Part shown: positions 23,330-37,100 of the stretch, in pieces
Position numbering within the stretch: position 1 is the first letter of the stretch
How the letters are laid out: every line of letters starts with the position of its first letter
Assembly: GCA_964058805.1 (NCBI GenBank)
Contig: CAXKVV010000058.1
Span: 62,001 to 126,000, forward strand
Length of the DNA stretch: 64,000 bases
Source: Schoenoplectus triqueter
Lineage: Eukaryota > Streptophyta > Magnoliopsida > Poales > Cyperaceae
Direction: 5' to 3'
Program-made: the position numbers and the translations under genes
Notes under the pieces: model-generated
Database searches by the model: none
The model's input: the letters and a program-made list of their open reading frames with translations, nothing else
Told to the model about the DNA's origin: nothing

Positions 23330-26050
23330 ATTAATGGATTCTCGACTCAGGTGCAACCAATCATATGACGAAAAATGAAAGTTTATTGCATAATTTTAGA
23401 AATATATGATACTAAGCAATATGTGACGGTTGTAAATAAAGAGAGAATAAAAATAATAGGAGATGACTCAATGAAAATTTATTAAAAAAATAATTTCAAG
23501 GGTCATACTTGTTAAAGATTATGCATCAAATTTATTATCAATTCGAAAACTAAAAAAAGAATTTAATTGCAAACTCATATTTTCATCAAAAATATGACTT
23601 TTCAGGAATTAATATCCAAGATTGTGATCGGTAAAGGGTTAATGAAAAATGAATTTTATTATTTATATCATGAAAAACTCAATCTCAATATTAGATGGGA
23701 ATATCAATTGAGCAATCTATGGCATAGAAGAGTCGGGTATCCTTTCGATAAAATTCTAAAAAAATTATTTGGTTTTTCAAATATAAATAATAGTACTTGT
23801 GAAATTTATAAACTAGAAATGACATGAAGTTTTTTAAAAGCTTGATTAGAAATGACATGAGTTTTATTATATCAAAACAATGTTCCAAGAATTTATTGGT
23901 CGGATGTCATTCTCACATGCACATATCTAATTAATCGATTGCCAAATGCTAAATCAAATTACAAAAGTCCATTGAAAATCCTTTATCAAAGAAAAATCAT
24001 CATTGATCATTTGAAAATCTTTCGATGTACAAGTTATGTTTATAATGATAACAAGCAAGACAAATTGGATGTTAGACAATTAAAATCATTTTTTGGGTTA
24101 TTCCTCGCAAAAAAAAAGTTACAAGTGCTATGATCTTATCCATAAAAAAAAATATTTCTAGAAATATAACTTTCTAAGAAAATGAGCCATATTATAAAAA
24201 AAAATAAGCAAAATCTCCTAGAACCCTCTCTTGAGATTCCATATTCTCAAATATCGGAGATAAATCAAGAAACACTACAAATAGAAAATAAAATATTAGA
24301 TGATCAAGAGATGGTGTTAGAAAGCAATCAAGAGGAATTAGAGCAATCTTAATATAATGAACCATTGAAAAAAAAAACATTGAGGAAATAACACTCATAA
24401 GAAGATCATCCCGAGAAGTTCAACCCTCGACTGGGTTATGAGATTTCATAACATATACGGTAAATTATCCTATCCAAAAATTTATCTTCTATAATAAAAT
24501 TTTGATTAGTCATAAGACATATTCGTCCTCAACATCGAAGAAACAAGAATCGACATAATATAATGAAATCATTAAAAATCTAAAATGGTACAAGGCAATA
24601 GAAAAAGAGTTAGAAGCTCTTGAAAAAAAACTTAATAAATAGTCCAATTACCAAAAATTAAAAAACCGGTTAGGTGTAAATGAGTTTATAAATCAAACAT
24701 AATAGTGATGGAACCGTAGAAAGGTTTAAAGCAAGACTCGTAGCGAAATGATATACTCAAATATACGGTATTGACTACCAAAATATATTTATACCGATTG
24801 CCAAAATGAATATCGTTAGAATTCTTTTGTCCATAACGGTAAATCAATATTGGGCCTTGTACCAACTAGATGTTAAGAATACGTTCCTTCAATAATTAAA
24901 TCTACACCCGACCATCAAAAGAGAAAAATCCTAACTTGATTTGTAAGTTAATCAAATCGATTTATGAATTAAAGCAATCTCCAAGGACATGATATGGAAA
25001 ATTAACCTCTTATTTATTTTTTTATGGTTTTATAATTAGTAATGCCGATCATTCTTTATTTTGTAAGTTTGATAATCATGTTATTACTATATCTTAATTT
25101 ATGTAGATAATATAATTATAATGGAAAATAATTTAGAGGAAATAAAAAGCGTCGAAAGAAAATTAAAAGAAAGATTTGACATTAAATATTTAGGAATATT
25201 AAAATATTTTTTAGATGTTGAAATCATATATTCTCCAAAGGGCATTTTTATTTCACAAAGAAAATATATTTTAGATTTATTAAAAAATCAGTAAATTAGG
25301 TTGTAAGTCGGCCTCAACCTCAATAGATAGTAAATACAAATTAAATATCGAAGATGGTGAACCGTTAGAAGATATAATTTTTTTCAATGACTAGTTAGAA
25401 AATTAATCTATCTCACGGTAATTAGACCAGACATTTTTTTATTTCATTAGTCAAATTAGTAAATTTATGCATACACCTAGGACACTGCATCTAGAAGCTA
25501 TTAATAAAATTTTGAGGTACTTGAAAAATACCCTGGGAAAAAGAATTTAGTTAAAAATAACGACTTTAATGAAATATATGGGTATTCTAATGTATAGAAG
25601 TTTTGATCGAAAATCAACTACTTTGTTTTGCACATTTATAGGCAGAAATATAGTCACATGGAGAAGCAAAAATAAAATATCATGGCTCAATCGAGTGCCA
25701 AAGCGGAATATTGAGCCATGACATCGATCACAAACGAACTAATTTAGATTAAATAACTTCTAGCGGATCTTAGTATCAAGCATCATGCTCCAATGAAAAT
25801 ATTTTGTGTTAACCAAGTCACTCAACATATTGCTCCAAATTCCGTATTTCACGAGAGAACAAAGCACATTGAAGTGGATTGTCACTTCATATCGAAAAAA
25901 TTCAAGCTAAGGAGATCAATACACCGTTTGTTAGAAGTGAAGACCAACTCATGGATATATTTACTGAGGGATTGGACCCAAAGTCATTTTAATAAAACAC
26001 CGACACGTGAGGGATGATCGATATCTTCTCATCCCTAATTTGAGGAGGAG
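23330..26050 (+). pseudogene. Decayed Copia pol (second, unrelated Copia)
   Basis: Fragments in order: protease WILDSGATNHMTK (23339), pre-integrase LWHRRVGYP (about 23720), end of integrase and connector (LINRLPNAKSNYKSPLKILYQ and following, 23925-24130), reverse transcriptase (FKARLVAK, YQLDVKNTFLQ near 24870, IYVDNIIIMENN near 25100, with Asn replacing the second catalytic Asp of YVDD) and RNase H tail (HERTKHIEVDCHFI near 25848). The catalytic integrase core is deleted. Dozens of stops and frameshifts. The WILDSGATNHMT and KHIEVDCHFI style differs from the elements at 1-12915 and places it in another Copia lineage. Confidence 0.85.
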
Positions 26051-26349
26051 TGTTGAGAATAATTAGCAAAAACAAAATAATTGGGATTAATTATGGGTTT
26101 CAAAACTTGTAGCATTTTTCATTATTAGCCCATTATAAAAAAATAGAGGAGCAATTATAATTAACCGCTTTTATTTTATTTTTTGTTATCGTTATTGTAT
26201 CGTTATGGTACCAATCCACTATATAACTTATATACCAACGGTACCGAGAATAATAAAAAATATATATTTCATCATATAACTTCTGATCTCAATAGCATCT
26301 GTTTTTATCAATTCATTCTATTAACATTTTCAAGTCACAAAATTCTACA
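26051..26349 (+). repeat. 3' LTR of the decayed Copia
   Basis: Begins TGTTGAGAATAATTAGC directly after a polypurine tract (TTTGAGGAGGAG) and includes a TATATAAC-like TATA box near 26221. The end is uncertain, at CACA 26339 or TACA 26349. No matching 5' LTR was found in the window. Confidence 0.65.
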
Positions 26350-27590
26350 ATATCATTAACTGAGGCCAAAAAGAGCAACTTTTTTTATTCGGTGCAAATT
26401 TCGAATTATTCGGTTAACAACTTAATAGTCTTTCTTGTTGTATAGTTTATTGTATAATGTTCTTAAAATTTTTAATTGCATACTTTATTTATTCCCTCTT
26501 TATTTGAAAGCTCCAATTTAATTAATAGTACTCGATGATATTATGCAGAGAGAGCTGTATAAATCATATCTCTTCTTCAAACAATTTGAAGTACTGTGCT
26601 ACAAAATATTCATTTTCTTAAATCAAATATAAATTTTTTTGAAGAAACAATTTTTAATCTAGTGACAAATATAATATTTTTCATATTAAAAACTACAGAT
26701 TCAGAATCCTTCATAATTATAAACAGTTAAATGATGAATAACTCAGAAAAAAATTTGAAAATAAAAGACATTCCTTAGAAAGCGAAAGCCACGTGCCATT
26801 TTCTGTCATGCGATTATGCGAATGATCAATTAAACTGGGCTGTCGGCAACAGATGTCATGTAACCCCAAAATATGCAACCATCTGGAGAGTCTATACAGG
26901 ATTTGGGCAGAGTTTGTACTAAAAAAGTTCACACCAAGGACAGTTTTAAAATACACCCATAAAAATATAATCCAATCAAATTCAAACGGATAGGTACTTT
27001 ATTTTGTAAAGTAAAGGATATAAAGTATATCAATTACCATAAGGATCGCGGAAGTTCTTTCTAATCAAATTAAAGCGAGTAATTAATTAAGATCATAAAG
27101 GATATTCATATTTACTAGCTATATACCCGCGCGTTGCAGCAGAATTTTTTATTTAAACATTAAAATATTATAAGATAAAAAAATTCATATTTATCTAATA
27201 TTAAATTAAAAATTCACCAAATTATAGAGAAAACATATAATAAAGACTATATTTAATCTTGGAGGAGATTTTTGCACAATATGAGTTAATGATTCATGAT
27301 TTTTATGGCAAGAAAAGTAAATTATTCTAACATATATTATCACCATTAATTTCTTACCAAATATGCACAAAGTTTCTAAATAAAAAACAAAAATTATGGA
27401 AATAATAGTATATAAGGGAAAGAAATGGAGAGAAAGAGTGGATCAATGGACGCGATCACATACGTTCGATCAACCAACAATAAATATTATCCGTCTAATT
27501 GAGAAATAAAATGGATATAATAAAAATTTACAATGACAAAAAATGGATCCTCCAATTTTTAGATGTTTTATATAATAGTATAGATATTTA
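26350..27590. other. Intergenic, with a possible non-coding repeat at 27112-27590
   Basis: 26350-27110 is AT-rich and shows nothing recognisable. At 27112 a TATACCCGCGCGTTGC start and near 27570 a TATAATAGTATAGAT end resemble the borders of widespread unclassified plant repeats. I see no terminal inverted repeat or duplication, so that assignment is weak. Confidence 0.35.
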
Positions 27591-27874
27591 TCTCATCATA
27601 CAAATGCTAAGTGTCACGTGCTAGTGTACTCCTGCTGCTACTACCGTGTCTTTTTTTCCCGCGAGGCCAGCGAGTCAGCGACGAGTCGTTTCTAGAATCT
27701 ACTATATTCTGTTTAACTTTCCCACTACGTCTATATCGACGGTATAAGAAAGAAGATATTTCTTATATCCTGTATTCTTTCTCCCTCAAGATATTTCCTC
27801 GTCGAACGAATCGATTTGATTCGATTCTCTTGATCGAAAGTTGGGACCGTATTAAAATCCAACAAGTGAAAAAG

Positions 27875-27960
27875 ATGGTGGTGACGACGACCTCTTCCCA
27901 ACCGGACGCAACGCTCAACTCCACCTTCGCCTATCGCTATGTCCGCGTTGCTGTTTCCCG
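27875..27960 (+). CDS. Second GAD-like first exon (alternative or relic)
   Basis: An 86-nt segment starting ATG and ending CCCG before GT, exactly the length and splice phase of the main GAD first exon 297 bp downstream. The 28 encoded residues align without gaps to that exon; STFAYRYVR here corresponds to CTFASRYVR there, and SSQ and DA are also retained. It could splice to the same acceptor at 28337 in frame, giving a GAD with a different N-terminus. Alternatively it is the remnant of a tandem GAD copy whose remaining exons were lost. The frame is open upstream to about 27611 with no in-frame stop, but the Met was chosen by comparison with the neighbour. The donor context CCCG|GTCCCA is weaker than TCG|GTAGCA of the main exon. 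Confidence 0.6.
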
Positions 27961-28033
27961 GTCCCACTTCTCTTTCTTTTCCAATTTTTCTTTATTCTTT
28001 TGTTGAATCACTCATTTTCTCTTTCTTTCTCTC

Positions 28034-28042
28034 CATAAAAGC
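28034..28042 (+). promoter_or_regulatory. Candidate TATA-like box before the main GAD first exon
   Basis: CCATAAAAG lies about 135 bp before the ATG at 28172 and between the two first exons, so the downstream exon could have its own promoter. The match is imperfect and is an inference. Confidence 0.3.
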
Positions 28043-28171
28043 ACGGCTCACCACCAAGCACTAACCATTCACCAGCACAACACAGCATCTGAGCACCACA
28101 TACGCACAGCTCCCCACCATTTTCTTCCCAGCCTGAACCCATAACCTTCTTCCTTTTTTCTTCTCCTAATC

Positions 28172-31100
28172 ATGGTTCTCTCCAAGGCCGTTTCTTCCCA
28201 AGACGCATCTCTCCACTGTACCTTTGCATCTCGCTATGTCCGAGATCCACTTCCTCGGTAGCACAGTTATCACCAAATATTATCAAGGTTAATGAACTCC
28301 CAGTTAACGATTATTTTGTACTATTTTGGTTTCCAGATTCAAGCTACCAGATGAGTCGATACCTAAGGATGCCGCTTACCAGGTCATCAATGACGAGTTG
28401 ATGCTTGATGGAAACCCAAGACTGAATCTTGCTTCATTTGTGACCACATGGATGGAGCCGGAGTGCGACAAGTTAATCATGGCTGCCTTGAACAAGAATT
28501 ATGTTGACATGGATGAGTACCCTGTCACCACTGAGCTTCAGGTAGCATTTTGTCATTTTTTCCAGTTAGTTATAATCGGGCAGAATCTTCAGTATATTTG
28601 GGTCTGGCGGGTGGAACTTTTAGTTTTAGATACTAGCAGAGCTCTAACTCAGATGTAAGCAACATTTGACTGAATTAAGAGGTAGGTATTGCAAATATAA
28701 CTTTCAGGCCTCCTCAGTTCTCAGGAAACAATTAAAATGGAAGGAAAACATAGACTTAGTGAACAGTAATAGAATTTAAAACTCAATAGTACGCACTTTT
28801 TATTTGGGAAAATGTTTGTTTGAAACTTCATTCCCTTTTGGCTAAAATTAGTTTTTATTAAAGTGGGACTGATGATGGGTAATTGTTTTTATTTTTCTTT
28901 TGTTGGGTTGTAGTTAGTAAGCTCCATAAAGTAGTGATCCTTTGCCATCTGTCTAGTTCATTTTCTGCCTTGTAGGAAGGGGCCAAGTTGGTATATTTGA
29001 AAATTACCCCTTGGGTTTAGCTCCAAATTAAAAATAGGGAAAATTCTTCCTAAAATTTCATTTCAGTCCCTTCTTTTGTTGCTTGCTTTCATTCTGGACC
29101 GAGCCTTACTCAATTTTCCTTAAGGAGCTGTAGAGGATGATTTAGGACATTGAGAGGGGTGCATATTTTGGTTTTTAATAATTTGCAACTATTTGATACC
29201 TATTTATGAAATGTGTGGTTTACTCTTTGATTTTGTATATCATTATAGCAAACTAGGCATATCATGTTGCCTTTTTCATTTGGAAATGATCATATTATTT
29301 CCAAAAATCAAAGATTCTGTTATGGCTTTTTTCTAATCTAAAGCTGGTGTGTTGGTTTCTGAAAAATAGTTCTAAAGTCTCAAAATTTATTAATTGACCC
29401 TTTAGGATATATATAGAGCATACATCATTCACTCGAGTCCCTATGATTACTCTATATTCTTAATTCGCTAATAAGTCCCTAAACTTATAACAAATATCAA
29501 CACTCCCCTCAAGATGAACCTATGGACGAAAGATATTCATTAGACCCATCTTGTCACAAAACTTCGACAAATCCAACGAACTAAATCCTTTGGTGAGACA
29601 GTCAGCTACTTGCTCACTAGTAGCTACATATCCAACTCAAGTAATCCGTTGTCCAATTTCTCTTTGATGAAAAACCTGTCGATCTCCACGTGCTTGGTCC
29701 GATCATGCTGCACAGTGTTATTGGCAATGCTAATGACATCTCTTTGATGAAGAACCCGTCGATCTCCACGTGCTTGGTCCGATCATGCTGCACGGTGTTA
29801 TTGGCAATGCTAATGGCCGACTTGCTGTCGCACCACAGCTTCATTTCGCCCCTTTGGTCCATCTTGAGCTCCACCAGTAAAGCTCTCAGCCACAACAATT
29901 CTGCTACACCCAGTGCCATGGCCCTGTACTTTGTCTCGGCTGTGGACCTAGCAACCACCGACTGTTTATTGCTCTTCCAGGAAACCAAATTTTCTCCCAC
30001 AAACATGCAATACCCAGACGTGGACTTTCTATCATCGGCACAACTAACCCAGTCTGAATCACAATAGCCTTAAATGTTCAAATGCCCGTTTTTTTCTGAA
30101 GATCAACCATTTCCCTGATGCACTCTTCAGGAACCTCAAGATCTGGTACACGGCATTCATGTGACCCTCCCTAGGGTCATGCATGTAGCGACTCACCACA
30201 CTCACCGCAAAACAAATGTCGGAGCGGGTGTGACTCAAATAGATCAAGCGATCCACTAACCTCTGGTACCTGTCCTTGTTAACTGGCTCTCCTGCCTCAG
30301 CACTCAGCTTAGCCTTTTGATCAATGGGGGCACCCGCAGGCTTGCATCTTAGCATACCTGTCTCTGTAAGCAAATCCAGCACATACTTCCTCTGAGATAA
30401 AACTATCCCCTCTGCACCACGAGCTATTTCAATCCCAAGAAAGTATCTAAGCTGCCCCAAGTTCTTCACCTCAAACTCCTTACCCAATCTCTTTTTTAGC
30501 CAAGCAATCTCACTCTCATCGTCCTCGGTGATAATCATGTCGTCCACATATATCGCAACCATCGTAATGTGAATTCCATGCCGCCTAAAGAACACTGTAT
30601 GGTCCGTATTGGTCTGTCGATATCCCATGCCTACCATAGCCCTCCTAAACCTGTCAAACCAGACTCGAGGAGATTGCTTCAACCCATAAAGAGATTTCAC
30701 AAGTCTGCACACCTTCCCCTTCGTCTTCTTTGTGCCAAAACCGGGTGGGACCTCCATATATATAACTCCTCCAACAAATCACCATGAAGGAAGACATTCT
30801 TCACATCGAGTTGGTGCAACTTCCAACCCTCATTCGCTGCCAAGGAAACAAGCATTCTCACTGTGCTCATCTTCGCCACAGGTGCAAATGTCTCATCAAA
30901 TGTCTCAACCCGACCCTTTGGGTTTTGCTTCACAGTAAAGACCCATTTGCACCCAACCGCCTTCTTGCCTGCTGATAGTGACACAAGCTCCTAAGTTTTG
31001 TTTTTCACCAAGCCTCAAGTTCCTCAATCATGGCAGTTTTTCATTTTGGGTCCTCCTTAACAACCTGCCAAGACTTAGGAAAAGAGACAATGTCCAAAGA

Positions 31101-34100
31101 TGCAATGAATGCTCCATGTGCAGGTGATATGTGAGAGTAAGAGACAAACTGAGCAATGTTATGTGAAAAACCATATCGATCAGGGGGAACTCCCGCATTG
31201 ATGCGAGTGGTCCTCCTTATCGATAGGGGATCTGAAGGAGTAGAGAGAGGAATCATATCACCTGAGTATTCTGAATCTGTGGTGGATGGTGTAGGTGTCT
31301 CAGGAGTCGGAGAAGGCAAGGACAAGGGACTTGGCACAAGCGGTGGCACTATAGGCACGATTCCCTTATTCTGTTACCCTTTCCTCGTGTACACTCTCAT
31401 CTCCCCCTGAGCCTGAGTTCCACCAATTCCAGAATTATTCCCCTCCTGTTTCTGTTCCGGCATAACAGCCGACTTCTCCACATCTACAACCGGACATGGA
31501 ACAATCCCCACACTCGCCATCCTCTCACTACCAATGCTACTCTCCCCCTCTCACCTCATACCCCCTGTATCGAGCGAGTCTCCAAATGGTGATGTAACCT
31601 GAAAGGAGTAGTATGATTCGTGCTCTCGAAATGTGATATCCATACTGGTGAACAACCTCCTCTCCACAGGGCTCCAACACACATAGCCTTTTTAGGTGGC
31701 CGAGTATCCCACAAAGATACATTTGACCGCTCTCGGATCCAGTTTGCCCACATTCGGTCTATAATCCTGCACGAAGCACACACAACCAAATATCTTCAAA
31801 GAAAGAATATCACAATTCTCACCTTTTAACATCTCAAACGGGGATTTTCACTCTAGCACTCGTGAGGGCCTCCTGTTTATCAACATCGCAGCTGTCAGGA
31901 CCGTTTGCCCCCACAAGTACTTTGGCACATTCATCGAGATCATCATACTCCTTGCCACCTCAAGGAGATGTCCATTCTTCCTTTCTGCAACCCCATTCTG
32001 CTCTGGTGTGTATGGACACGTGGTTTGATGCTGGATTCCCTGAGATGACAGGTACTCTTTGAACGCAATATTTGTGTACTCTGTCCCATTATCAGACCTC
32101 AAAACCTTCACTACAGCCCCGTATTGAGTCTGAACCCCTTTGTGGAAATCTTTAAAACAAGCAAACACATCATTCTTGTTTTTCATCAAATAAATCCATG
32201 TCACACGAGAGAAACGATCAATAAAGTCACAAAATATTTAAATTCATTCACAGAAGTTGTAGGACAAGGTTCCCATACATCAGAATGTACCAACTCAAAA
32301 ATACAGGAGTTCCTACTACCAGAACTAACATATGAACTCCTGGTGTGCTTGCCAAACTCATAAGCATCACAAACAAGTATTTATTTATTAGCTTTTTCAA
32401 CCAAAGAGGGATACAATCGACTCAAAAGACTAAAAGAAGGATGGCCCATATGTCTGTGGTGAAGTAACAACAAGTCCTCCACACTACTCCCAACTTCTCT
32501 AGATCTCTTGACCATAGATGAAAGGGCCGAGTCCATCCCCTCTCTATCCAGGTACCATAAGCCGCTATGTCACGTACCAGTCCCAAGCCTCCTGCCTGTC
32601 CCCTTCTCTTGGAAGATCACTTTGGGAATATCAAAAGATACAACGCATTTTAGTTGGAGAATAATAGCACTTATGGATAAGAGATTCACAGAAAAAGAAA
32701 GAGCATGCAAAACATTGGACAAAATAAGAGAATTGGTACATCGCACAGTACCCTTACCCACCACGGGTCGAGCCGTGCCATCGGCTGTCTGAATACTCTC
32801 AGGGACTGCCAGGTGAGTATAGGCAGAGAACTCCCCAGCAGTACTCGTCACATGTCTAGAAGCACCAGAATCAACGATCCATGGTGATCTAATGGTGGGT
32901 ATAGAGGCAAGAGCGTGAGTGTCACAAGTATCTGTGGCAGAATGAGCATAAAAAGCAATGTTACCCGAGGTGGATGCATCCCCTACTGCGTCTCCCTGCC
33001 TCCTCCTAAGCAACTGGGAGTACTGTCTCAAGAGCTCCTGATCCTCCGCAAAAAGATCTTCTTCTCGCTCACCCTCTTCTTCCTATTCCTCTGCTACCAT
33101 CAGGTTTGCCCGGTAGCCCCCTCTTCCACCTCCTCTGTGACCACGACCGTGACCACCAGACTGACCACGTCCTCCTAAGTTTTTCACCTTCGGTGGCCTA
33201 GTGCAAGCCGACTTCAGGTGACCTACTTCTCCACAATTGTAGCACTCCTGGGTCTCACCCTTAGACCTGGAGTTGCCCGGATTGGAGGCAGCTAGGGCTG
33301 ACTTCACTCCAGGAAGTCCCCATGGCCCAGTCTGTAGCCTCAATTGGGTCTCCTTCTGTATCATCGCGGACACTGCCTCCTCAAGTGAGGGAATCTTTGG
33401 TTGTGCGAGCAACATCGCAGCTCTCAACTCGAAGACTGGAGCTAATCTCCTAAGAAATCCCATGGTCCTGACACGCATGCAAAGTTCACTCGTCTTGCAA
33501 GCGGGCTCAGGGCAAGAGAATGACCTCGTGCAGTAATCATGATCCAGCCATAGGCGATCCAACTCTATAGAATACTTCTGCACCGTCCTTTCCCACTGAA
33601 CACAAGCCTCGATATCATTCAAAATCTAGTAGAATCTCAGATTGTCCCCCACTCCATCATACGTCTTCCTCATGTATACTAGCATGTGGGTAGACCTCCA
33701 CTCCTCCCATGCCGGAGTGCCCTCGTCTGGCTCAGTAATCGCCCCAGTCAGGTACCCCTCTAGTTTCTTCCCTACCAAAGTATACCTCACTTGACGCGAC
33801 CAGCTCAGATATGAAGCTGGACCATCGAGTTTCACATCAATCGGTGGAAGCTCCACCCTTGGTGCCGGTGCTGGCTTCGGCGCATTCACACTGGAGGCTG
33901 CGCTGAATGCACGCATAAAAGCTGCAATCTCATCACCACTCAGTTTCGCAAAGGCCTCCTTCATGAGATCTGGATCCTTATTCTTGCTCGCATCTCCTTC
34001 CATTTTTGACCCGACTCTGATCTACACAATCCCGAGTCAAATCCTCTTCAAGATCAGATCTTGCACCCTCAAGATCAAGTCCTCATCAAGATTCGAGCTC

Positions 34101-37100
34101 CGATCACCTCGATCAATCCATCTAACCCCGCTTCTCGGGTATCGTGGGGTAACGGCCCCTCACGCCGGCCAAATCAATCACACACAATCAAGAACAAGTG
34201 TCGGTCTCTAAAAGAAGAGAGAAACCGACTAAATCAAGAACCTGACCAAGTCAATCAATCTCACAGCGCTACAGTACTTCCGTGGTGCTACAGTACTTCA
34301 CAGATTCGAAAAAGGAGCACCCGCTGCCTAGAACCGGGCCAGAACAAGGAGGCGGAGCTCTCCTGGCGGTGGCAGAACCACCAGATCACTGGCGGAGCCC
34401 CTGCAGCTCACTGGCGAAGCCCCTGCAGGGCTGGCGGAGGTCCGGCGGGGCTGTGGTGGAGCTGGCGGAGCTCTGGTGGTTGTGCATGATTTTCGATGCA
34501 AGAAACCCTAGGTTTAGACAGCTCTAATACCAACTGGAGAATAGTTCTAAAGTCTCAAAATTTATTAATTGACCCCTTAGGATATATATAGAGCATACAT
34601 CATTCACTCGAGTCCCTATGATTACTTTATATTCTCAATTCGCTAATAAGTTCCTAAACTTATAACAAATACCAACACAGGTCCATTCTGGAATATGCAT
34701 GATCATCAGTCTTATATGGACCTCATATTTTCAATGCTTATTGTGGATTTGATGGATATTTTTGGTTGTTTAACTTTGGACTTAATTGGAAAAAATTATT
34801 GGGACTTATTCTGCTGGTGTCTACTGATCAGGACTGTGTTGGTTCTTGGTACTCACAAACAATGTATGATGTATCCATGAATCTTTGCATCACTGTGCTT
34901 GTATGTCGTTGAAGTGAAATATCTTGATTTCTGTTTCAAATTTTTTAAAATCCATAATGTACTAGGGGAACAATATTGGAGAAACTAACTCCTTGATCAT
35001 TTTTGGTTAATAGACTTCACAGGGTTGCTCAATTATGAGTATTGGATAAATCTAGCTATGGTTTACCTTTCACCCTAGAAATAAAAAGGAAATAATTTAA
35101 TGTCACAGGTCACAGCTATGTTCCTTTGAACAGAATTGAAATCCTGTTTACCAAATTTGGTATGACTTTTACATAGAGCAGTCTTAATAAAGTGGACTAC
35201 TGTAAACCTAAATCCAGCCAAACTAATGTGAAATTAGCATGACCTATATTATGAATACCTTTGTTGTATCATTTACCAAAAACTGAGCTGTACTTTTACT
35301 TCCATCCGCACTCCCCCCCCCCCCCCAATATAATAGCAATTTACCGTTAAATTATAGCAAAGTGCTGATATCTATTTCTGATATGCAGAACCGATGTGTA
35401 AATATTATAGCACACCTTTTCAATGCTCCTATAGGGGAAAATGAAACGGCTGTGGGTGTTAGTACTGTTGGGAGCTCTGAAGCAATTATGCTGGCTGGGC
35501 TGGCTTTCAAGAGGAAATGGCAGAACAAGAGAAAGGCTGAAGGAAAGCCTTATGACAAACCAAATATTGTTACTGGTGCCAATGTTCAGGTAAAATTGTA
35601 ATTTAGGAGCTGGATCACTTTCATTTTATCAACACTCATGGATGATGGTGCCAAGCATTTCACAAATAAACCTTGTATTGTCACCTGTGCCTACAGAAGG
35701 ATCTTAAACAATAAGAAAAATATTGGTGCTGCTGCATATACATGCTGATGCGCACAAAAAATAAAAGATAAATCAACCTTGATTGGTACAATGGTGAAAA
35801 GTTATATTATTTGTGCTGATGCACACAAAAAATAAAAGATAAATCAACCTTGATTGGTACAGTGGCGAAAAGTTATATTATTTTTTCACTGACCCAATAT
35901 CATTGAAATGACTCTGAAATTTTGAAGGTTTGCTGGGAGAAGTTTGCAAGGTATTTTGAAGTGGAGCTGAAGGAGGTGAAGTTGAAAGAAGGTTATTATG
36001 TCATGGACCCTGAGAAAGCCGTGGAAATGGTGGATGAGAATACGATCTGTGTGGCTGCTATTTTGGGCTCAACTCTCACTGGAGAATTTGAGGATGTTGG
36101 GAAATTGAATGACCTTCTGACACAGAAAAACAAGGAGACAGGGTAGGCACCATCGATTTCAGTTTGAGTGAGCGCATCAACAGTTTTACTGATATAAAAT
36201 TGTAAATTTAGTTCTGGCTGAACCACCAGAGTGATAATATGGAAAGTAAGCCCATGTCCTAATTCCTGATGCAGTTTAGTGCAATATAAGCTCATTTGGG
36301 ACTTGTTTTAACTATAAGAGCTTCATTTTCTCTAGGCTCCTTCAATACTTGAAAAAGAAGAAGAAGAGCAATTGGATAAATGAAACCTAAAACTAATAGG
36401 AAATTGTAAAAAATAAAACAAATACCAGAGAAGCAACAAAAGGTGTAAAATCATCAATAGCCTTATTGTAGAGTTGAATTTTCTTGAAGTATAACATAAT
36501 CAAACTAAGCTGTTGTATTGTTCATAAGATTTACCCTTTTTGACACTTGTGAGCATTACCTTTTCTGTTATTTTCTCTTGAAACTTGTGATCATTATCTT
36601 TTCTGTTATTTTCTCTTAAAATCACATAATATCACCAAGTGCTTGACAGAAAAGATTTTAATGATGAGCATAGGAATGAAGCGATTAAATCCATGTCTAT
36701 CTTATGCAAACAGGTGGGACGTGCCAATCCATGTGGATGCTGCTAGTGGGGGCTTTATAGCGCCATTCATTTACAAAGACCTCATATGGGACTTTAGGCT
36801 ACCTCTTGTAAAGAGCATCAATGTAAGTGGTCATAAATATGGACTTGTCTACGCAGGAGTTGGTTGGGTTGTCTGGCGGAGCAAGGAGGATTTGCCCGAT
36901 GAACTCGTTTTTCATATCAACTATCTTGGGGCTGACCAACCCACATTTACTCTCAATTTCTCCAAAGGTTTCACAATTTATATTTCTTAATTTAGTATGC
37001 TACTAAAATTGCAATATCCTTATCTTAAAATAAGTCATTGGAGTTCAATTGTGGGTTCATTAGGGGCGTTGTTAAATAAGCCTGGAGTGGGCATCCTCAG

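Larger units (their letters stand above)
29361..34677 (-). mobile_element. Ty1/Copia element inserted antisense in GAD intron 2
   Basis: About 5.3 kb, transcriptional sense opposite to GAD. LTRs are 34535-34677 (5') and 29361-29502 (3'), 143 and 142 bp, with about seven differences including one 1-bp indel. Primer binding site TGGTATTAGAGC (minus strand, 34532-34521) has one mismatch to the canonical form. The polypurine tract is CTTGAGGGGAG (minus strand, 29513-29503). I could not find a clean 5-bp duplication. Gag and pol are recognisable nearly end to end with few stops, so it is middle-aged. Its removal would leave a GAD intron of about 1.5 kb. Confidence 0.93.

Noticed and set aside
26051..26349. 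Pairing the LTR at 26051 with the LTR-like end at 21711-21800 as one full-length Copia
   Set aside because: The two candidate LTR ends do not resemble each other, so they belong to different elements.
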